This document shows positions 7,970 through 15,327 of a stretch of DNA of 28,832 nucleotides, piece by piece. The notes beneath the pieces are model-generated. The model was not told the DNA's origin, searched no databases, and saw only the letters and a list, made by a program, of their open reading frames with translations. Source of the stretch: Pseudomonadota bacterium (GTDB lineage: Bacteria > Pseudomonadota > Alphaproteobacteria > Rhizobiales > Xanthobacteraceae); contig JAJYAH010000013.1 of the NCBI GenBank assembly GCA_021779635.1, positions 1 to 28,832 on the forward strand, given 5' to 3'. Every line of letters begins with the position of its first letter. Positions within the stretch are counted from its first letter, which is position 1. Made by a program: the position numbers and the translations under genes.

Positions 7970-8012
7970 CCTGTCCGAGACGCGGCCAATGGGCCGCTCC
8001 TCAGGATGAGGG
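7970..8012. repeat. CGAGACGCGGCC...CTCAGGATGAGG dispersed repeat
   Basis: The stretch reads CTGTCCGAGACGCGGCC, a three-base turn, then GGCCGCTCCTCAGGATGAGG. It is a short relative of the element near 640-680. This family is common in intergenic DNA of Bradyrhizobium and Rhodopseudomonas (recalled, not searched). It supplies the ATG at 8006, the furthest-upstream Met of the next frame, which makes that start doubtful. Confidence 0.55.
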
Positions 8013-8035
8013 ATTTTGTTTATCTGAAAGCCGAC

Positions 8036-9322
8036 ATGACCACGTCAGGCACCTTTTCGTTCGACGCTCCCGGTGATGCCGCGCGCGCTGCCGAGCTGCG
8101 GCGCGTCAAGGTGCTGGCTACACTGGTCTTGACCGGCACGCTGGCGCTGTTCGTGACCGCGAAGACCCTGCTGCCGCTGCATCCGGTTTTCGGCTTCGTC
8201 GCGGCTTTCGCGGAAGCTGCGACGATCGGCGGCCTCGCCGACTGGTACGCGGTGGTCGCGCTGTTTCGCAGGCCGCTGGGATTGCCGATACCGCATACCG
8301 CGATCATCCAGGGCAATCAGCACCGCATTGCCGATAAACTCGGCGAATTCATCGAGGTGCATTTTCTCGAAGCCAATCCCGTCAACGCCAGGTTGCGCCA
8401 GATCGACTTCGGCAGCTTCATTGCCGACTGGCTGCGCGACCGCAAGCGCAGCACGGACCTCGCCCGCTTCACCTTGCACCTGTTGCCCGAGGCAGTTTCG
8501 GCGACAGAAACCTCGGGCCTGATGGCGTTCATCACCCGCCGCATCACCACCCAGTTGCAAACAGTCGATCTCGCGCCGCTGGCCGCCGGCACGCTGCGGG
8601 CTTTCGTGGCCGAGGGCCGCCATCAGGGGCTGCTCGACGATATCCTGCGCGCGGTGCACGAGACGCTGACCCAGCCGGAAACCATGACGATGGTCCGCGC
8701 AAAGATCCGCGACGAGTTGCCGACGCTGCTCAAGCTCTATCGCACCGACGCGTTCCTGGTGAAGAAGATCGTCGCCTCCGCGACCGCCTTCTTCGACGAC
8801 GTCCGTAGCGATCCGAAGCATCCGTTCCGCGGCGAGTTCGATCGCATGGTGCTGTCGTTTGTCGACAAGCTCGGCACCGACCGGGCCTATGCCGATCGCA
8901 TCGATGGATTGAAGCGCGACCTGCTGGCGCGTCCCGAACTCGGCGACCTCGCGCGCAACATCTGGTCGAACGCGCAGGCCTTCATCGAACGCAGCGCCAG
9001 CGGCGAGAGCCAGGTGCTGCAGCAGCATCTGGCCCGGATGTTCGTGGCGGCCGGTGAGGCGCTCGCCGGCGATTCCGAATTGCGGGCCGAGATCAACAAG
9101 GGCCTTGTCGCCGTGCTCGGAAGTTTCATCGCCGATCAGAAGAGCGGCGTCTCCAGCTTCATCTCCGATCAGGTCAAGGCCTGGGACATGGGGCAACTGA
9201 TTTCGCTGATCGAAATCAATATCGGCAAGGATCTGCAATACATCCGTTTCAACGGCTCGCTGATCGGCGGGCTTGCCGGACTTGGGCTTTACACGGCCGA
9301 ATTCGTGCTGCGCTGGCTGTGA
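8036..9322 (+). CDS. DUF445 family membrane-associated protein
   Basis: This 428-residue protein matches the DUF445 (YjiN-like) family. An N-terminal hydrophobic helix (VLATLVLTGTLALFVTAKTL, about residues 27-46) precedes GFVAAFAEAATIGGLADWYAVVALFRRPLG, the family's conserved N-terminal block. A long helical, charged middle region follows. The C-terminus returns to a hydrophobic segment rich in Gly/Leu (GGLAGLGLYTAEFVLRWL). It is thus predicted to be anchored in the inner membrane by both ends. No biochemical function is established for the family. The ATG at 8036 is preferred because homology-like sequence begins there; an in-frame ATG at 8006 falls within a dispersed repeat. It follows a terminator and a repeat, so it is probably transcribed alone. 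The next gene is 192 bases away on the same strand. Confidence 0.87.
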   Translation: MTTSGTFSFDAPGDAARAAELRRVKVLATLVLTGTLALFVTAKTLLPLHPVFGFVAAFAEAATIGGLADWYAVVALFRRPLGLPIPHTAIIQGNQHRIADKLGEFIEVHFLEANPVNARLRQIDFGSFIADWLRDRKRSTDLARFTLHLLPEAVSATETSGLMAFITRRITTQLQTVDLAPLAAGTLRAFVAEGRHQGLLDDILRAVHETLTQPETMTMVRAKIRDELPTLLKLYRTDAFLVKKIVASATAFFDDVRSDPKHPFRGEFDRMVLSFVDKLGTDRAYADRIDGLKRDLLARPELGDLARNIWSNAQAFIERSASGESQVLQQHLARMFVAAGEALAGDSELRAEINKGLVAVLGSFIADQKSGVSSFISDQVKAWDMGQLISLIEINIGKDLQYIRFNGSLIGGLAGLGLYTAEFVLRWL

Positions 9323-9409
9323 CTTTTAGATCACTGAGGCCCGTTTACGTATTGTGACCTATTGTCCCCCGCAAGTTCCCCCGCTTGAATGCAGGAATCA
9401 GCGTCATAG

Positions 9410-9419
9410 CTTGATCAAG
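9410..9419. promoter_or_regulatory. CTTGATCAAG palindrome upstream of an alpha/beta hydrolase
   Basis: A perfect 10-bp palindrome lies about 95 bases before the hydrolase start in an otherwise featureless 192-base gap (9323-9514). It could be an operator half-pair or chance. It does not fit the FNR/FixK spacing. No convincing -35/-10 pair was found around it. Confidence 0.25.
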
Positions 9420-9514
9420 TGATTGTTGCGTTGCGGTGCGAGCGTACGAGATTCACCGGTTTCAAATTGATCGATTAGGCGCCCGCTCGAGGCCCCGCCA
9501 GGAGAGGAAATTCG

Positions 9515-10285
9515 ATGTCCGCCACTGCCCAGACGCTGCGCCCGCCGTCCCGAACCCTGATGTTTCTGGAAGGTCGCGCCATCCACGAGCTCGGCGCGTT
9601 TCTCGGCGCATTGCCGCTGCTGAGCCTCGCGCCAAGGGGCGACGGCCATCCGGTGCTGGTATTGCCCGGTCTGGTCGCGTCCGACACCTCGACGCGTCCG
9701 CTGCGCAGCTTCCTGAAGAACCGCGGCTATGCCGTCAGCGGCTGGCGTCAGGGCCGCAATCTCGGCCTCCGCGAGGGCGTGCAGGACGCGATGATTGACC
9801 TGGTGCATGAGCTCAATGACAGCCATGGCCGCAAGATCAGTCTGGTCGGATGGAGCCTCGGCGGCCTCTATGCGCGTCAACTCGCCAAGATGATGCCGGA
9901 TCGGGTGCGCTCGGTGATCACGCTCGGCAGTCCGTTTGCCGGCAGTCCGAAGGCAACCAACGCCTGGCGCGTCTATGAGATGGCCAGCGGCCGGCGCGCC
10001 GACGAGGAAGATCGCCGGTTCGGCGGCGCGCTCTCGGAAACACCGCCGCTGCCGACCACTGCGATCTTCAGCCGCACCGACGGCATCTGCGCCTGGCAGG
10101 GCTGCAAGGAAAAGCCGTCGGCGCGGTCCGAGAACATCGAGGTCGAAAGCAGCCATTGCGGCATGGGTCATCACCCCGCGGTGGTTTACGCGGTGGCCGA
10201 CCGCCTGGCGCAGCCCGAAGGCAAGTGGGCGCCGTTCGACCGCAGCGGCTGGCGCAGTCTCGTCTATCCCGATCCCGCCAGGTAA
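9515..10285 (+). CDS. Alpha/beta hydrolase (esterase/lipase, LCAT-like)
   Basis: This 256-residue protein has a typical hydrolase start, HPVLVLPGLVASDTSTRPL, near residues 45-63. The nucleophile elbow is GWSLGG with Ser114, the probable acid is Asp189 in SRTDGICAW, and the probable base is His214 in SSHCGMGHH. The tight GSPFAG segment after the nucleophile and the late SHCGMG motif resemble esterase/lipase relatives of lecithin:cholesterol acyltransferase. There is no signal peptide, so it probably acts in the cytosol. The start is supported by AGGAGAGGAAATTCG directly before the ATG. It lies 62 bases upstream of paaX on the same strand, with a hairpin between them. A link to aromatic degradation would be inference from position only. 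Confidence 0.88.
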   Translation: MSATAQTLRPPSRTLMFLEGRAIHELGAFLGALPLLSLAPRGDGHPVLVLPGLVASDTSTRPLRSFLKNRGYAVSGWRQGRNLGLREGVQDAMIDLVHELNDSHGRKISLVGWSLGGLYARQLAKMMPDRVRSVITLGSPFAGSPKATNAWRVYEMASGRRADEEDRRFGGALSETPPLPTTAIFSRTDGICAWQGCKEKPSARSENIEVESSHCGMGHHPAVVYAVADRLAQPEGKWAPFDRSGWRSLVYPDPAR

Positions 10286-10293
10286 CGCTGCCT

Positions 10294-10310
10294 GCCGGCT
10301 GCCAGCCGGC
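10294..10310 (+). terminator. GC-rich hairpin between the hydrolase and paaX
   Basis: GCCGGCT (10294-10300) and AGCCGGC (10304-10310) form a perfect 7-bp stem around GCC, starting nine bases after the hydrolase stop codon. There is no T-run, so termination would be weak or factor-dependent. It may partly separate this gene from paaX. Confidence 0.35.
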
Positions 10311-10347
10311 GTTGTCGTGAATCCCTGAAACGCGCTATGCGTGGCGC

Positions 10348-11217
10348 ATGGCGCATCCGCTTGCCCGCATCATCGAACAGCTCAAGCGCGAGCCCTCGCG
10401 CACCGGCTCCATCGTCATCACGCTGTTCGGCGATGCGATCGTGCCGCGCGGCGGTTCGGTCTGGCTCGGCACGCTGCTGGCGTTCTTTGACACCATCGAC
10501 ATCGACAACGGTGTGGTGCGAACGGCGATGTCGCGGCTCGCCGCTGACGGCTGGCTCGAACGCAACAAGGTCGGCCGCAACAGTTTCTACCGGCTGGTCA
10601 AGAAGGGGCGGCAAACCTTCGATACCGCGACCCGGCATATCTACGATACGCAAGTCTCGGACTGGACCGGGCGCTTTGAACTTCTGCTGATCGGCAGCAG
10701 CGAGGATCGCGATGCGTCCCGGGACGCGCTCAAGAATGCCGGCTTCGGCAGCCCGCTGCCGGGTGTGTGGGTGGCACCCTCCGGCGTTCCCGTTCCCGAG
10801 GAAGCTGCGCGCGCAATTCGTCTGGAAGTTTCGGCCGAGGACGACAGCGGCCGGCGGTTGCTCAGCGAGAGCTGGCCGCTGCACCGCACCGCCGACGCCT
10901 ATCTGAAATTCATGAAGACCTTCGAGCCGTTGCGCGGCTGGATCGACCGCCGCGAACCATTGTCGGATGCCGACGCCTTCACGGCGCGCATTTTGTTGAT
11001 CCACCATTATCGGCGGGTGGTGCTGCGCGATCCGCTGTTGCCGAGCGCTCTGCTGCCTGAGGACTGGCCGGGCCGGGCCGCCCGCCGGCTCTGCGGCGAC
11101 ATCTATCGCGGCCTGCTTGCCGCCTCCGAACAATGGCTTGACCTGAACGGTTCGAACGAAAACGGTCCCTTGCCGGCCGCCGGGGCGGACCTCAGGCGGC
11201 GGTTCGAGGGCGCCTAA
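10348..11217 (+). CDS. paaX: Phenylacetic acid degradation repressor PaaX
   Basis: This is a 289-residue PaaX-family regulator. The N-terminal winged-helix domain (about 15-90) contains [16 protein letters not shown] and the recognition region [20 protein letters not shown]. The central PaaX domain has [11 protein letters not shown] and [10 protein letters not shown]. The C-terminal domain includes [16 protein letters not shown], a strongly conserved PaaX stretch. In E. coli, PaaX binds upstream of the paa promoters and is released by phenylacetyl-CoA, the product of PaaK. The gene lies directly upstream of paaA in the same direction, separated by 71 bases with inverted and direct repeats that could be its operator. 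The ribosome site before ATG 10348 is weak, but the family's N-terminus starts here. Confidence 0.95.
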   Translation: MAHPLARIIEQLKREPSRTGSIVITLFGDAIVPRGGSVWLGTLLAFFDTIDIDNGVVRTAMSRLAADGWLERNKVGRNSFYRLVKKGRQTFDTATRHIYDTQVSDWTGRFELLLIGSSEDRDASRDALKNAGFGSPLPGVWVAPSGVPVPEEAARAIRLEVSAEDDSGRRLLSESWPLHRTADAYLKFMKTFEPLRGWIDRREPLSDADAFTARILLIHHYRRVVLRDPLLPSALLPEDWPGRAARRLCGDIYRGLLAASEQWLDLNGSNENGPLPAAGADLRRRFEGA

Positions 11218-11220
11218 TAT

Positions 11221-11265
11221 GTTACAAAAGTGACTTGAGTTACATAGTTTTTGATATATATCAAA
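11221..11265 (+). promoter_or_regulatory. paaA control region with repeats and an FNR/FixK-type box
   Basis: The 71-base paaX-paaA gap is strikingly AT-rich. It carries direct repeats GTTACA (11221-11226, 11239-11244) and an imperfect dyad GTGACT-TG-AGTTAC (11230-11243). It also has a perfect 16-bp palindrome TTTGATATATATCAAA (11250-11265) that contains TTGAT-N4-ATCAA, the FNR/FixK consensus. A weak promoter TTGAGT (11235-11240), 16 bases, TATATC (11257-11262) would overlap both. The first repeats are candidate PaaX sites. The second palindrome, centred 31 bases before the ATG, is better placed to block than to activate this promoter. Confidence 0.55.
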
Positions 11266-11288
11266 TCTCGCTTCCATGGAGATCGGCC

Positions 11289-12269
11289 ATGTACACCCAA
11301 GCGCTCAACAGCTCAGAACCCGATGACCGCACCGTCGAGGACGCCGGCCGCGCCGCGCAGTTTCAGGCGCGGATCGACGCCGAAGAGCGCATCGAGCCGA
11401 ACGACTGGATGCCCGCGGCCTATCGCAAGACATTGACGCGGCAGATTTCGCAGCATGCGCATTCCGAAATCGTCGGCATGCTGCCGGAAGGCAACTGGAT
11501 CACGCGCGCGCCGTCGCTGCGCCGCAAGGCGGCGTTGCTCGCCAAGGTGCAGGACGAATGCGGCCACGGGCTCTATCTCTACGCCGCGGCGGAGACATTG
11601 GGCAGCTCGCGCGAGGAACTGGTCGACCTGATGCTGGCCGGCAGGGCCAAATATTCCTCGATCTTCAACTATCCGACGCTGACCTGGGCGGACATCGGCG
11701 CAATCGGCTGGCTGGTCGACGGTGCCGCCATCATGAACCAGATTCCATTGTGCCGCTGTTCCTACGGTCCCTATGCGCGCGCGATGATCCGCGTCTGCAA
11801 GGAGGAATCGTTTCATCAGCGCCAGGGCTTTGAGATCATGCTGACGCTGGCACGCGGCTCCGAGGAGCAGAAGGCGATGGCGCAGAGCGCGCTCGATCGC
11901 TGGTGGTGGCCGGTGCTGATGATGTTCGGCCCGCCCGACAAGGCGAGCCAGCACAGCGACACCTCGACCAAATGGAAGATCAAGCGCTTCTCCAATGACG
12001 AGCTGCGGCAGAAATTCGTCGATGCGACGGTGCCGCAGGCGCAATATCTCGGCCTGACCATTCCCGATCCCGGCATGAAGCAGAACGAAGCCGGACACTG
12101 GGAGTACAGTGCGATCGACTGGGAAGAGTTCAACCAGGTGCTTTCAGGCAATGGCCCGTGCAACCGCGATCGCCTGGCGGCGCGGCGCAAGGCGCATGAG
12201 GAAGGCGCCTGGGTGCGCGAGGCGGCGCAGGCCTACGCCGAGAAGCGCAAGCAAAGGCTGGCGGCGTAA
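11289..12269 (+). CDS. paaA: Phenylacetyl-CoA 1,2-epoxidase catalytic subunit PaaA
   Basis: At 326 residues this matches the diiron catalytic subunit of the phenylacetyl-CoA epoxidase complex. With PaaB, PaaC and the reductase PaaE it converts phenylacetyl-CoA and O2 to the ring-1,2-epoxide. Iron-binding ExxH motifs are visible as E90-C-G-H93 (KVQDECGHG) and E173-S-F-H176 ([10 protein letters not shown]). E60 in [11 protein letters not shown] is a likely further ligand. [12 protein letters not shown] and the C-terminal [15 protein letters not shown] are family segments. The ATG at 11289 is chosen for the GGAGAT site at 11278-11283 and for homology; a longer frame would start inside the control region at 11235. 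It is the first structural gene of the operon, 28 bases ahead of paaB. Confidence 0.97.
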   Translation: MYTQALNSSEPDDRTVEDAGRAAQFQARIDAEERIEPNDWMPAAYRKTLTRQISQHAHSEIVGMLPEGNWITRAPSLRRKAALLAKVQDECGHGLYLYAAAETLGSSREELVDLMLAGRAKYSSIFNYPTLTWADIGAIGWLVDGAAIMNQIPLCRCSYGPYARAMIRVCKEESFHQRQGFEIMLTLARGSEEQKAMAQSALDRWWWPVLMMFGPPDKASQHSDTSTKWKIKRFSNDELRQKFVDATVPQAQYLGLTIPDPGMKQNEAGHWEYSAIDWEEFNQVLSGNGPCNRDRLAARRKAHEEGAWVREAAQAYAEKRKQRLAA

Positions 12270-12297
12270 GCCGCAACCAGAATTCAGGGAGGTCACG

Positions 12298-12585
12298 ATG
12301 ACCACGCCGAACGTTCCGCTGTGGGAAGTCTTTATTCGCAGCCGCAACGGCCTTGCGCACAAGCATGTCGGCTCGCTGCATGCCAGCGACGCCACGCTGG
12401 CGCTGCAGGCCGCGCGCGACATCTACACAAGGCGCGGCGAGGGGCTGTCGATCTGGGTGGTGCCGTCGAATGCAATCACGGCATCGGACCCTTCCGAGAA
12501 GGGCATGATGTTCGAGCCCGCGGAATCCAAGATCTATCGTCACCCGACATTCTACGACGTGCCCGACGAAGTCGGACATATGTGA
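12298..12585 (+). CDS. paaB: Phenylacetyl-CoA epoxidase subunit PaaB
   Basis: This 95-residue protein matches PaaB, the small subunit that joins the PaaA-PaaC heterodimers in the epoxidase. It starts PLWEVFIRSRNGLAHKHVGS, the conserved beginning of the family. It continues with LHASDATLALQAARDIYTRR and ends in the segment KIYRHPTFYDVPDEVGHM. It has no metal motif, as expected. The ribosome site AGGGAGG precedes the ATG by a normal distance. It follows paaA closely, but a hairpin repeat separates it from paaC, so the distance from paaB to paaC is unusually long for this operon. A longer reading frame starting inside paaA exists but has no support. Confidence 0.96.
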   Translation: MTTPNVPLWEVFIRSRNGLAHKHVGSLHASDATLALQAARDIYTRRGEGLSIWVVPSNAITASDPSEKGMMFEPAESKIYRHPTFYDVPDEVGHM

Positions 12586-12593
12586 CTCCGTTC

Positions 12594-12709
12594 CGTCGTT
12601 GCGAGCGCAGCGAAGCAATCCATGGCCTAACAAGGACCGGATTGCTTCGTCGCGGAGCCTGTCATCGGGCCGGCCGAAAGGCCGGACCCGTTGGCTCCTC
12701 GCAACGACG
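12594..12709. repeat. CGTCGTTGCGAG hairpin repeat, copy 1 (inside the paa operon)
   Basis: The outer arms CGTCGTTGCGAG (12594-12605) and CTCGCAACGACG (12698-12709) are perfect complements. Inner arms CGAAGCAATCC and GGATTGCTTCG pair as well. A second hairpin inside, CCGGCC-GAAA-GGCCGG (12670-12685), has a GNRA-type loop. Related copies lie at 14026-14110 and 18216-18294. I recognise the element as an abundant Bradyrhizobium-group intergenic repeat. Here it fills most of the paaB-paaC gap. Confidence 0.85.
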
Positions 12710-12736
12710 AGTTAGCGCTCAAACAGGTTGATGAAC

Positions 12737-13513
12737 ATGGCAATCGCCTCCATACGGGTCACCGAAACCCCGCTCGTGCTGTATGCGCTGCGCCGCGCCG
12801 ACGACGCGCTGATTCTGGGACATCGGCTGTCGGAATGGTGCGGTCATGCGCCCGCCCTGGAAGAGGACATGGCGCTCGCCAATATGGGCCTCGACCTGCT
12901 CGGCCAGGCGCGCGAACTCTACGATTACGCGGCCGAGGTCGAAGGCAAAGGCAACGACGAGGACAAACTCGCCTATTTGCGCGACGTCAGGCAATACCGC
13001 AATCTCCTGCTGCTGGAACAGCCGAATGGCGATTTCGCGCGCACCATGGCGCGGCAGTTCTTTTACGCGGCCTTTGCCGACCTCTATTGGCGCGCGATGA
13101 TGAAATCGACCGATGCGACACTGGCGGCGATCGCGGCCAAGTCCGAGAAGGAAAGCGCCTATCACTTAAGGCATTCGTCGGAATGGATGGTACGGCTCGG
13201 CGACGGCACCGAGGAAAGCCATCGCCGTGCCCAGACGGCGGTCGATGACCTCTGGGCCTACACCGGCGAGATGTTCGGGGTCGACGAGAGCGAGCGCGCT
13301 TTGATCGAGCGCGGCGTCGCCGCCGATCCGGCGACGCTGCATCCGCAATGGCTGAAGACGGTTTCGAATGTCGTGGGCGAAGCGACGTTGGCGCTGCCCA
13401 AAAGCGGCTGGATGCAGCAGGGCGGCCGCAGCGGCAGGCACAGTGAACATCTCGGCCATCTGCTGAGCGAGCTGCAATCGATGCAGCGGACATTTCCGGG
13501 AGCCACATGGTGA
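12737..13513 (+). CDS. paaC: Phenylacetyl-CoA epoxidase subunit PaaC
   Basis: The product of 258 residues is the ferritin-like structural partner of PaaA. Family segments include ALEEDMALANMGLDLLGQAR (about 40-59), LEQPNGDFARTMARQFFYAA and the late GRSGRHSEHLGHLLSELQSM. In the known complex PaaC resembles PaaA but is not catalytic. It forms the heterodimer with PaaA and supports CoA-ester binding. Three start codons are close together: TTG 12728, ATG 12731 and ATG 12737. The last is preferred because CAGG at 12724-12727 is then correctly spaced. The stop overlaps the paaD start by seven bases. The upstream repeat may form a stable RNA structure just before this gene, possibly changing the amount of PaaC relative to PaaAB. 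Confidence 0.95.
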   Translation: MAIASIRVTETPLVLYALRRADDALILGHRLSEWCGHAPALEEDMALANMGLDLLGQARELYDYAAEVEGKGNDEDKLAYLRDVRQYRNLLLLEQPNGDFARTMARQFFYAAFADLYWRAMMKSTDATLAAIAAKSEKESAYHLRHSSEWMVRLGDGTEESHRRAQTAVDDLWAYTGEMFGVDESERALIERGVAADPATLHPQWLKTVSNVVGEATLALPKSGWMQQGGRSGRHSEHLGHLLSELQSMQRTFPGATW

Positions 13514-14010
13514 CCGCTATACGCAACGATGCTGATCTGCGGCAGCGCGCATGGGACGCTGCGGCGGCCGTGGTCGATCCTGAAATCCCGGTTTTGACGA
13601 TCGCCGATCTCGGCGTGCTGCGGGATGTCGCGGTGACCGACGGCCGCGTCGAGGTCGCGATCACGCCGACCTATTCCGGGTGCCCCGCGATGAACATGAT
13701 CACGCTGGAAATCGAGCTGGCGCTGGAGCGTGAAGGGTTCCGCAATTCGAAAGTCCGCACCGTGCTGTCGCCGGCCTGGACCACCGACTGGATGAGCGAG
13801 CAGGGCCGGCAAAAGCTCAGGGAATACGGCATCGCGCCGCCGCAGGCGGCGAGCTCCCGCCGCGCGCTGTTCGGCGTGCAGCATGTCGCCTGCCCGCAAT
13901 GCGGCTCTGAGGATACCGAGGTGCTCTCCGAATTCGGCTCGACCTCCTGCAAGGCGCTGTGGCGCTGCCGAAGCTGCCGCGAACCGTTCGATTATTTCAA
14001 ATGTCACTGA
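13507..14010 (+). CDS. paaD: Fe-S maturation protein PaaD
   Basis: This 167-residue protein has a MIP18/DUF59 domain (about 12-100), with DPEIPVLTIADLGVLRDV and the motif TPTYSGCPAMN containing Cys59. A short C-terminal zinc-ribbon-like region follows, with CPQC (129/132), Cys148, CRSC (154/157) and a final Cys166. This arrangement is specific to PaaD. The family is needed for phenylacetate growth and is thought to help assemble Fe-S or iron cofactors of the epoxidase system rather than take part in catalysis. The start overlaps the paaC stop by seven bases (ATGGTGA), so the two are translationally coupled. A hairpin repeat separates it from paaE. All the expected Cys residues are in place. 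Confidence 0.96.
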   Translation: MVTAIRNDADLRQRAWDAAAAVVDPEIPVLTIADLGVLRDVAVTDGRVEVAITPTYSGCPAMNMITLEIELALEREGFRNSKVRTVLSPAWTTDWMSEQGRQKLREYGIAPPQAASSRRALFGVQHVACPQCGSEDTEVLSEFGSTSCKALWRCRSCREPFDYFKCH

Positions 14011-14025
14011 GGTCGTAATTCAAGC

Positions 14026-14110
14026 CGTCATTGCGAGCGCAGCGAAGCAATCCATCTCGCCCGCAAAAAGAAAGAATGGATTGTTTCGTCGCTTGCTCCT
14101 CGCAATGACG
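14026..14110. repeat. CGTCATTGCGAG hairpin repeat, copy 2 (inside the paa operon)
   Basis: Arms CGTCATTGCGAG (14026-14037) and CTCGCAATGACG (14099-14110) are perfect complements, and inner arms CGAAGCAATCCAT and ATGGATTGTTTCG nearly so. It is the same family as the element at 12594-12709, but lacks the internal GNRA hairpin. It occupies most of the paaD-paaE gap. Confidence 0.85.
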
Positions 14111-14136
14111 GGCAGGTTGAGGGTTCAGGAATTTCG

Positions 14137-15216
14137 ATGTCGCAAACTCCCCGTTTTCATCGCCTGGCCGTCAATGATCTGCGCCGCGAATCCGCCGATG
14201 CGGTGTCGCTGACCTTTGCGATCCCGCAAGCACTCGCCGATGACTACCGGTTTGTGCCCGGCCAGTATCTGACCTTGCGCACGACGATGGATGGCGAGGA
14301 AGTGCGCCGCTCCTATTCGATCTGCTCGGGCCCTGACGACGGCGAGCTGCGGATCGCGGTGAAAAAGGTCGATGGCGGCGCGTTCTCGAGCTGGGCCGCC
14401 GACGAACTGAAGGCCGGCGATGAACTCGACGTGATGACGCCGACCGGCCGGCTCGGTGTCGCGCCGGCGCCCGGCGAGGCACGGCTGTATGTCGGTTTTG
14501 CCGCCGGCTCCGGCATCACGCCGGTGCTTTCGATCGTGAAGGGTGTGCTGGCGCGCGAGCCCCGCAGCCGTTTCTTTTTGTTCTACGGCAACCGCTCGAC
14601 CGGCGGCATGCTGTTTCGCGAGGCGCTGGAAGAACTCAAGGACCGCTTCATGCAGCGGCTCTCGGTATTCCATGTGATCTCGGGCGAAGAGCAGGACATC
14701 CCGATCCTGCACGGCCGGCTCGATGGCGAGAAGGTGAGGGTGCTGTTGCGCTCGCTGGTTCCGGCGGCCAGCGTCGATCATGTCTTTATCTGCGGTCCCA
14801 CCGGGATGAGCGAGGATATCGAGGCGACCTGCCGCGGTATGGGCATTGCCGCGGACCGTATTCATGTCGAGCGTTTCGTCTCGGGGCTCGGTGGCAAGCC
14901 ACGCCCGAAAGCGGCCGTGGCGGCCACCGCGCCGGTGAGAGCGACGGCGTCGCTGATCATCGACGGCAAGCGCCGCGACGTGCCGGTCGCCGCGGAAGAG
15001 TCCATTCTCGAGGCGGCACTGCGGGCAGGCATGGATTTGCCGTTCGCCTGCAAGGGCGGGATGTGCTCGACCTGTCGCGCCAAGCTTGTCGAAGGCGATG
15101 CGCGCATGGAGGTGAACTATTCGCTGGAGCCGTGGGAGCTCAAGGCGGGCTTTATTTTGACCTGCCAGGCGCGGCCGATATCCGACAAGGTGACGGTGGA
15201 TTACGACCACGTTTAG
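14137..15216 (+). CDS. paaE: Phenylacetyl-CoA epoxidase reductase subunit PaaE
   Basis: This 359-residue electron-transfer protein has a ferredoxin-NADP reductase module followed by a plant-type 2Fe-2S domain. The FAD-binding motif is R58-S-Y-S61, and the nicotinamide-binding motif is AAGSGITPV (G124 to P129). IFICGPTGM-like sequence (VFICGPTGMSEDIE) follows. The 2Fe-2S ligands are Cys305, Cys310 and Cys313 in ACKGGMCSTC and Cys343 in LTCQARP. It passes electrons from NADPH to the PaaA diiron centre in the cytosol. The ATG at 14137 has CAGGA seven bases upstream. It is separated from paaD by a repeat and from paaI by 111 bases that contain a hairpin. All cofactor residues are present, so activity is expected. 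Confidence 0.97.
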   Translation: MSQTPRFHRLAVNDLRRESADAVSLTFAIPQALADDYRFVPGQYLTLRTTMDGEEVRRSYSICSGPDDGELRIAVKKVDGGAFSSWAADELKAGDELDVMTPTGRLGVAPAPGEARLYVGFAAGSGITPVLSIVKGVLAREPRSRFFLFYGNRSTGGMLFREALEELKDRFMQRLSVFHVISGEEQDIPILHGRLDGEKVRVLLRSLVPAASVDHVFICGPTGMSEDIEATCRGMGIAADRIHVERFVSGLGGKPRPKAAVAATAPVRATASLIIDGKRRDVPVAAEESILEAALRAGMDLPFACKGGMCSTCRAKLVEGDARMEVNYSLEPWELKAGFILTCQARPISDKVTVDYDHV

Positions 15217-15263
15217 AGGCCGGAATGTCTGGTGGTCCTGATCGTTGACACGATGGTTGCTCC

Positions 15264-15293
15264 GCCTCATGACTAATACGCAGCTCATGAGGC
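15264..15293 (+). promoter_or_regulatory. GCCTCATGA/TCATGAGGC dyad between paaE and paaI
   Basis: A 9-bp perfect inverted repeat (15264-15272 with 15285-15293) encloses 12 bases. It lies in the 111-base paaE-paaI gap, 35 bases before the GTG of paaI. It could be an operator for a separate paaI-paaK promoter or an RNA hairpin that protects or ends the upstream message. No T-run follows. Confidence 0.4.
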
Positions 15294-15327
15294 CTGTCTC
15301 AACAAGCGCGACCGCAGGGAGATCGCA

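Noticed and set aside
9410..9419. FNR/FixK box at CTTGATCAAG
   Set aside because: The half-sites TTGAT and ATCAA overlap instead of being separated by four bases, so it is not an FNR/FixK site.
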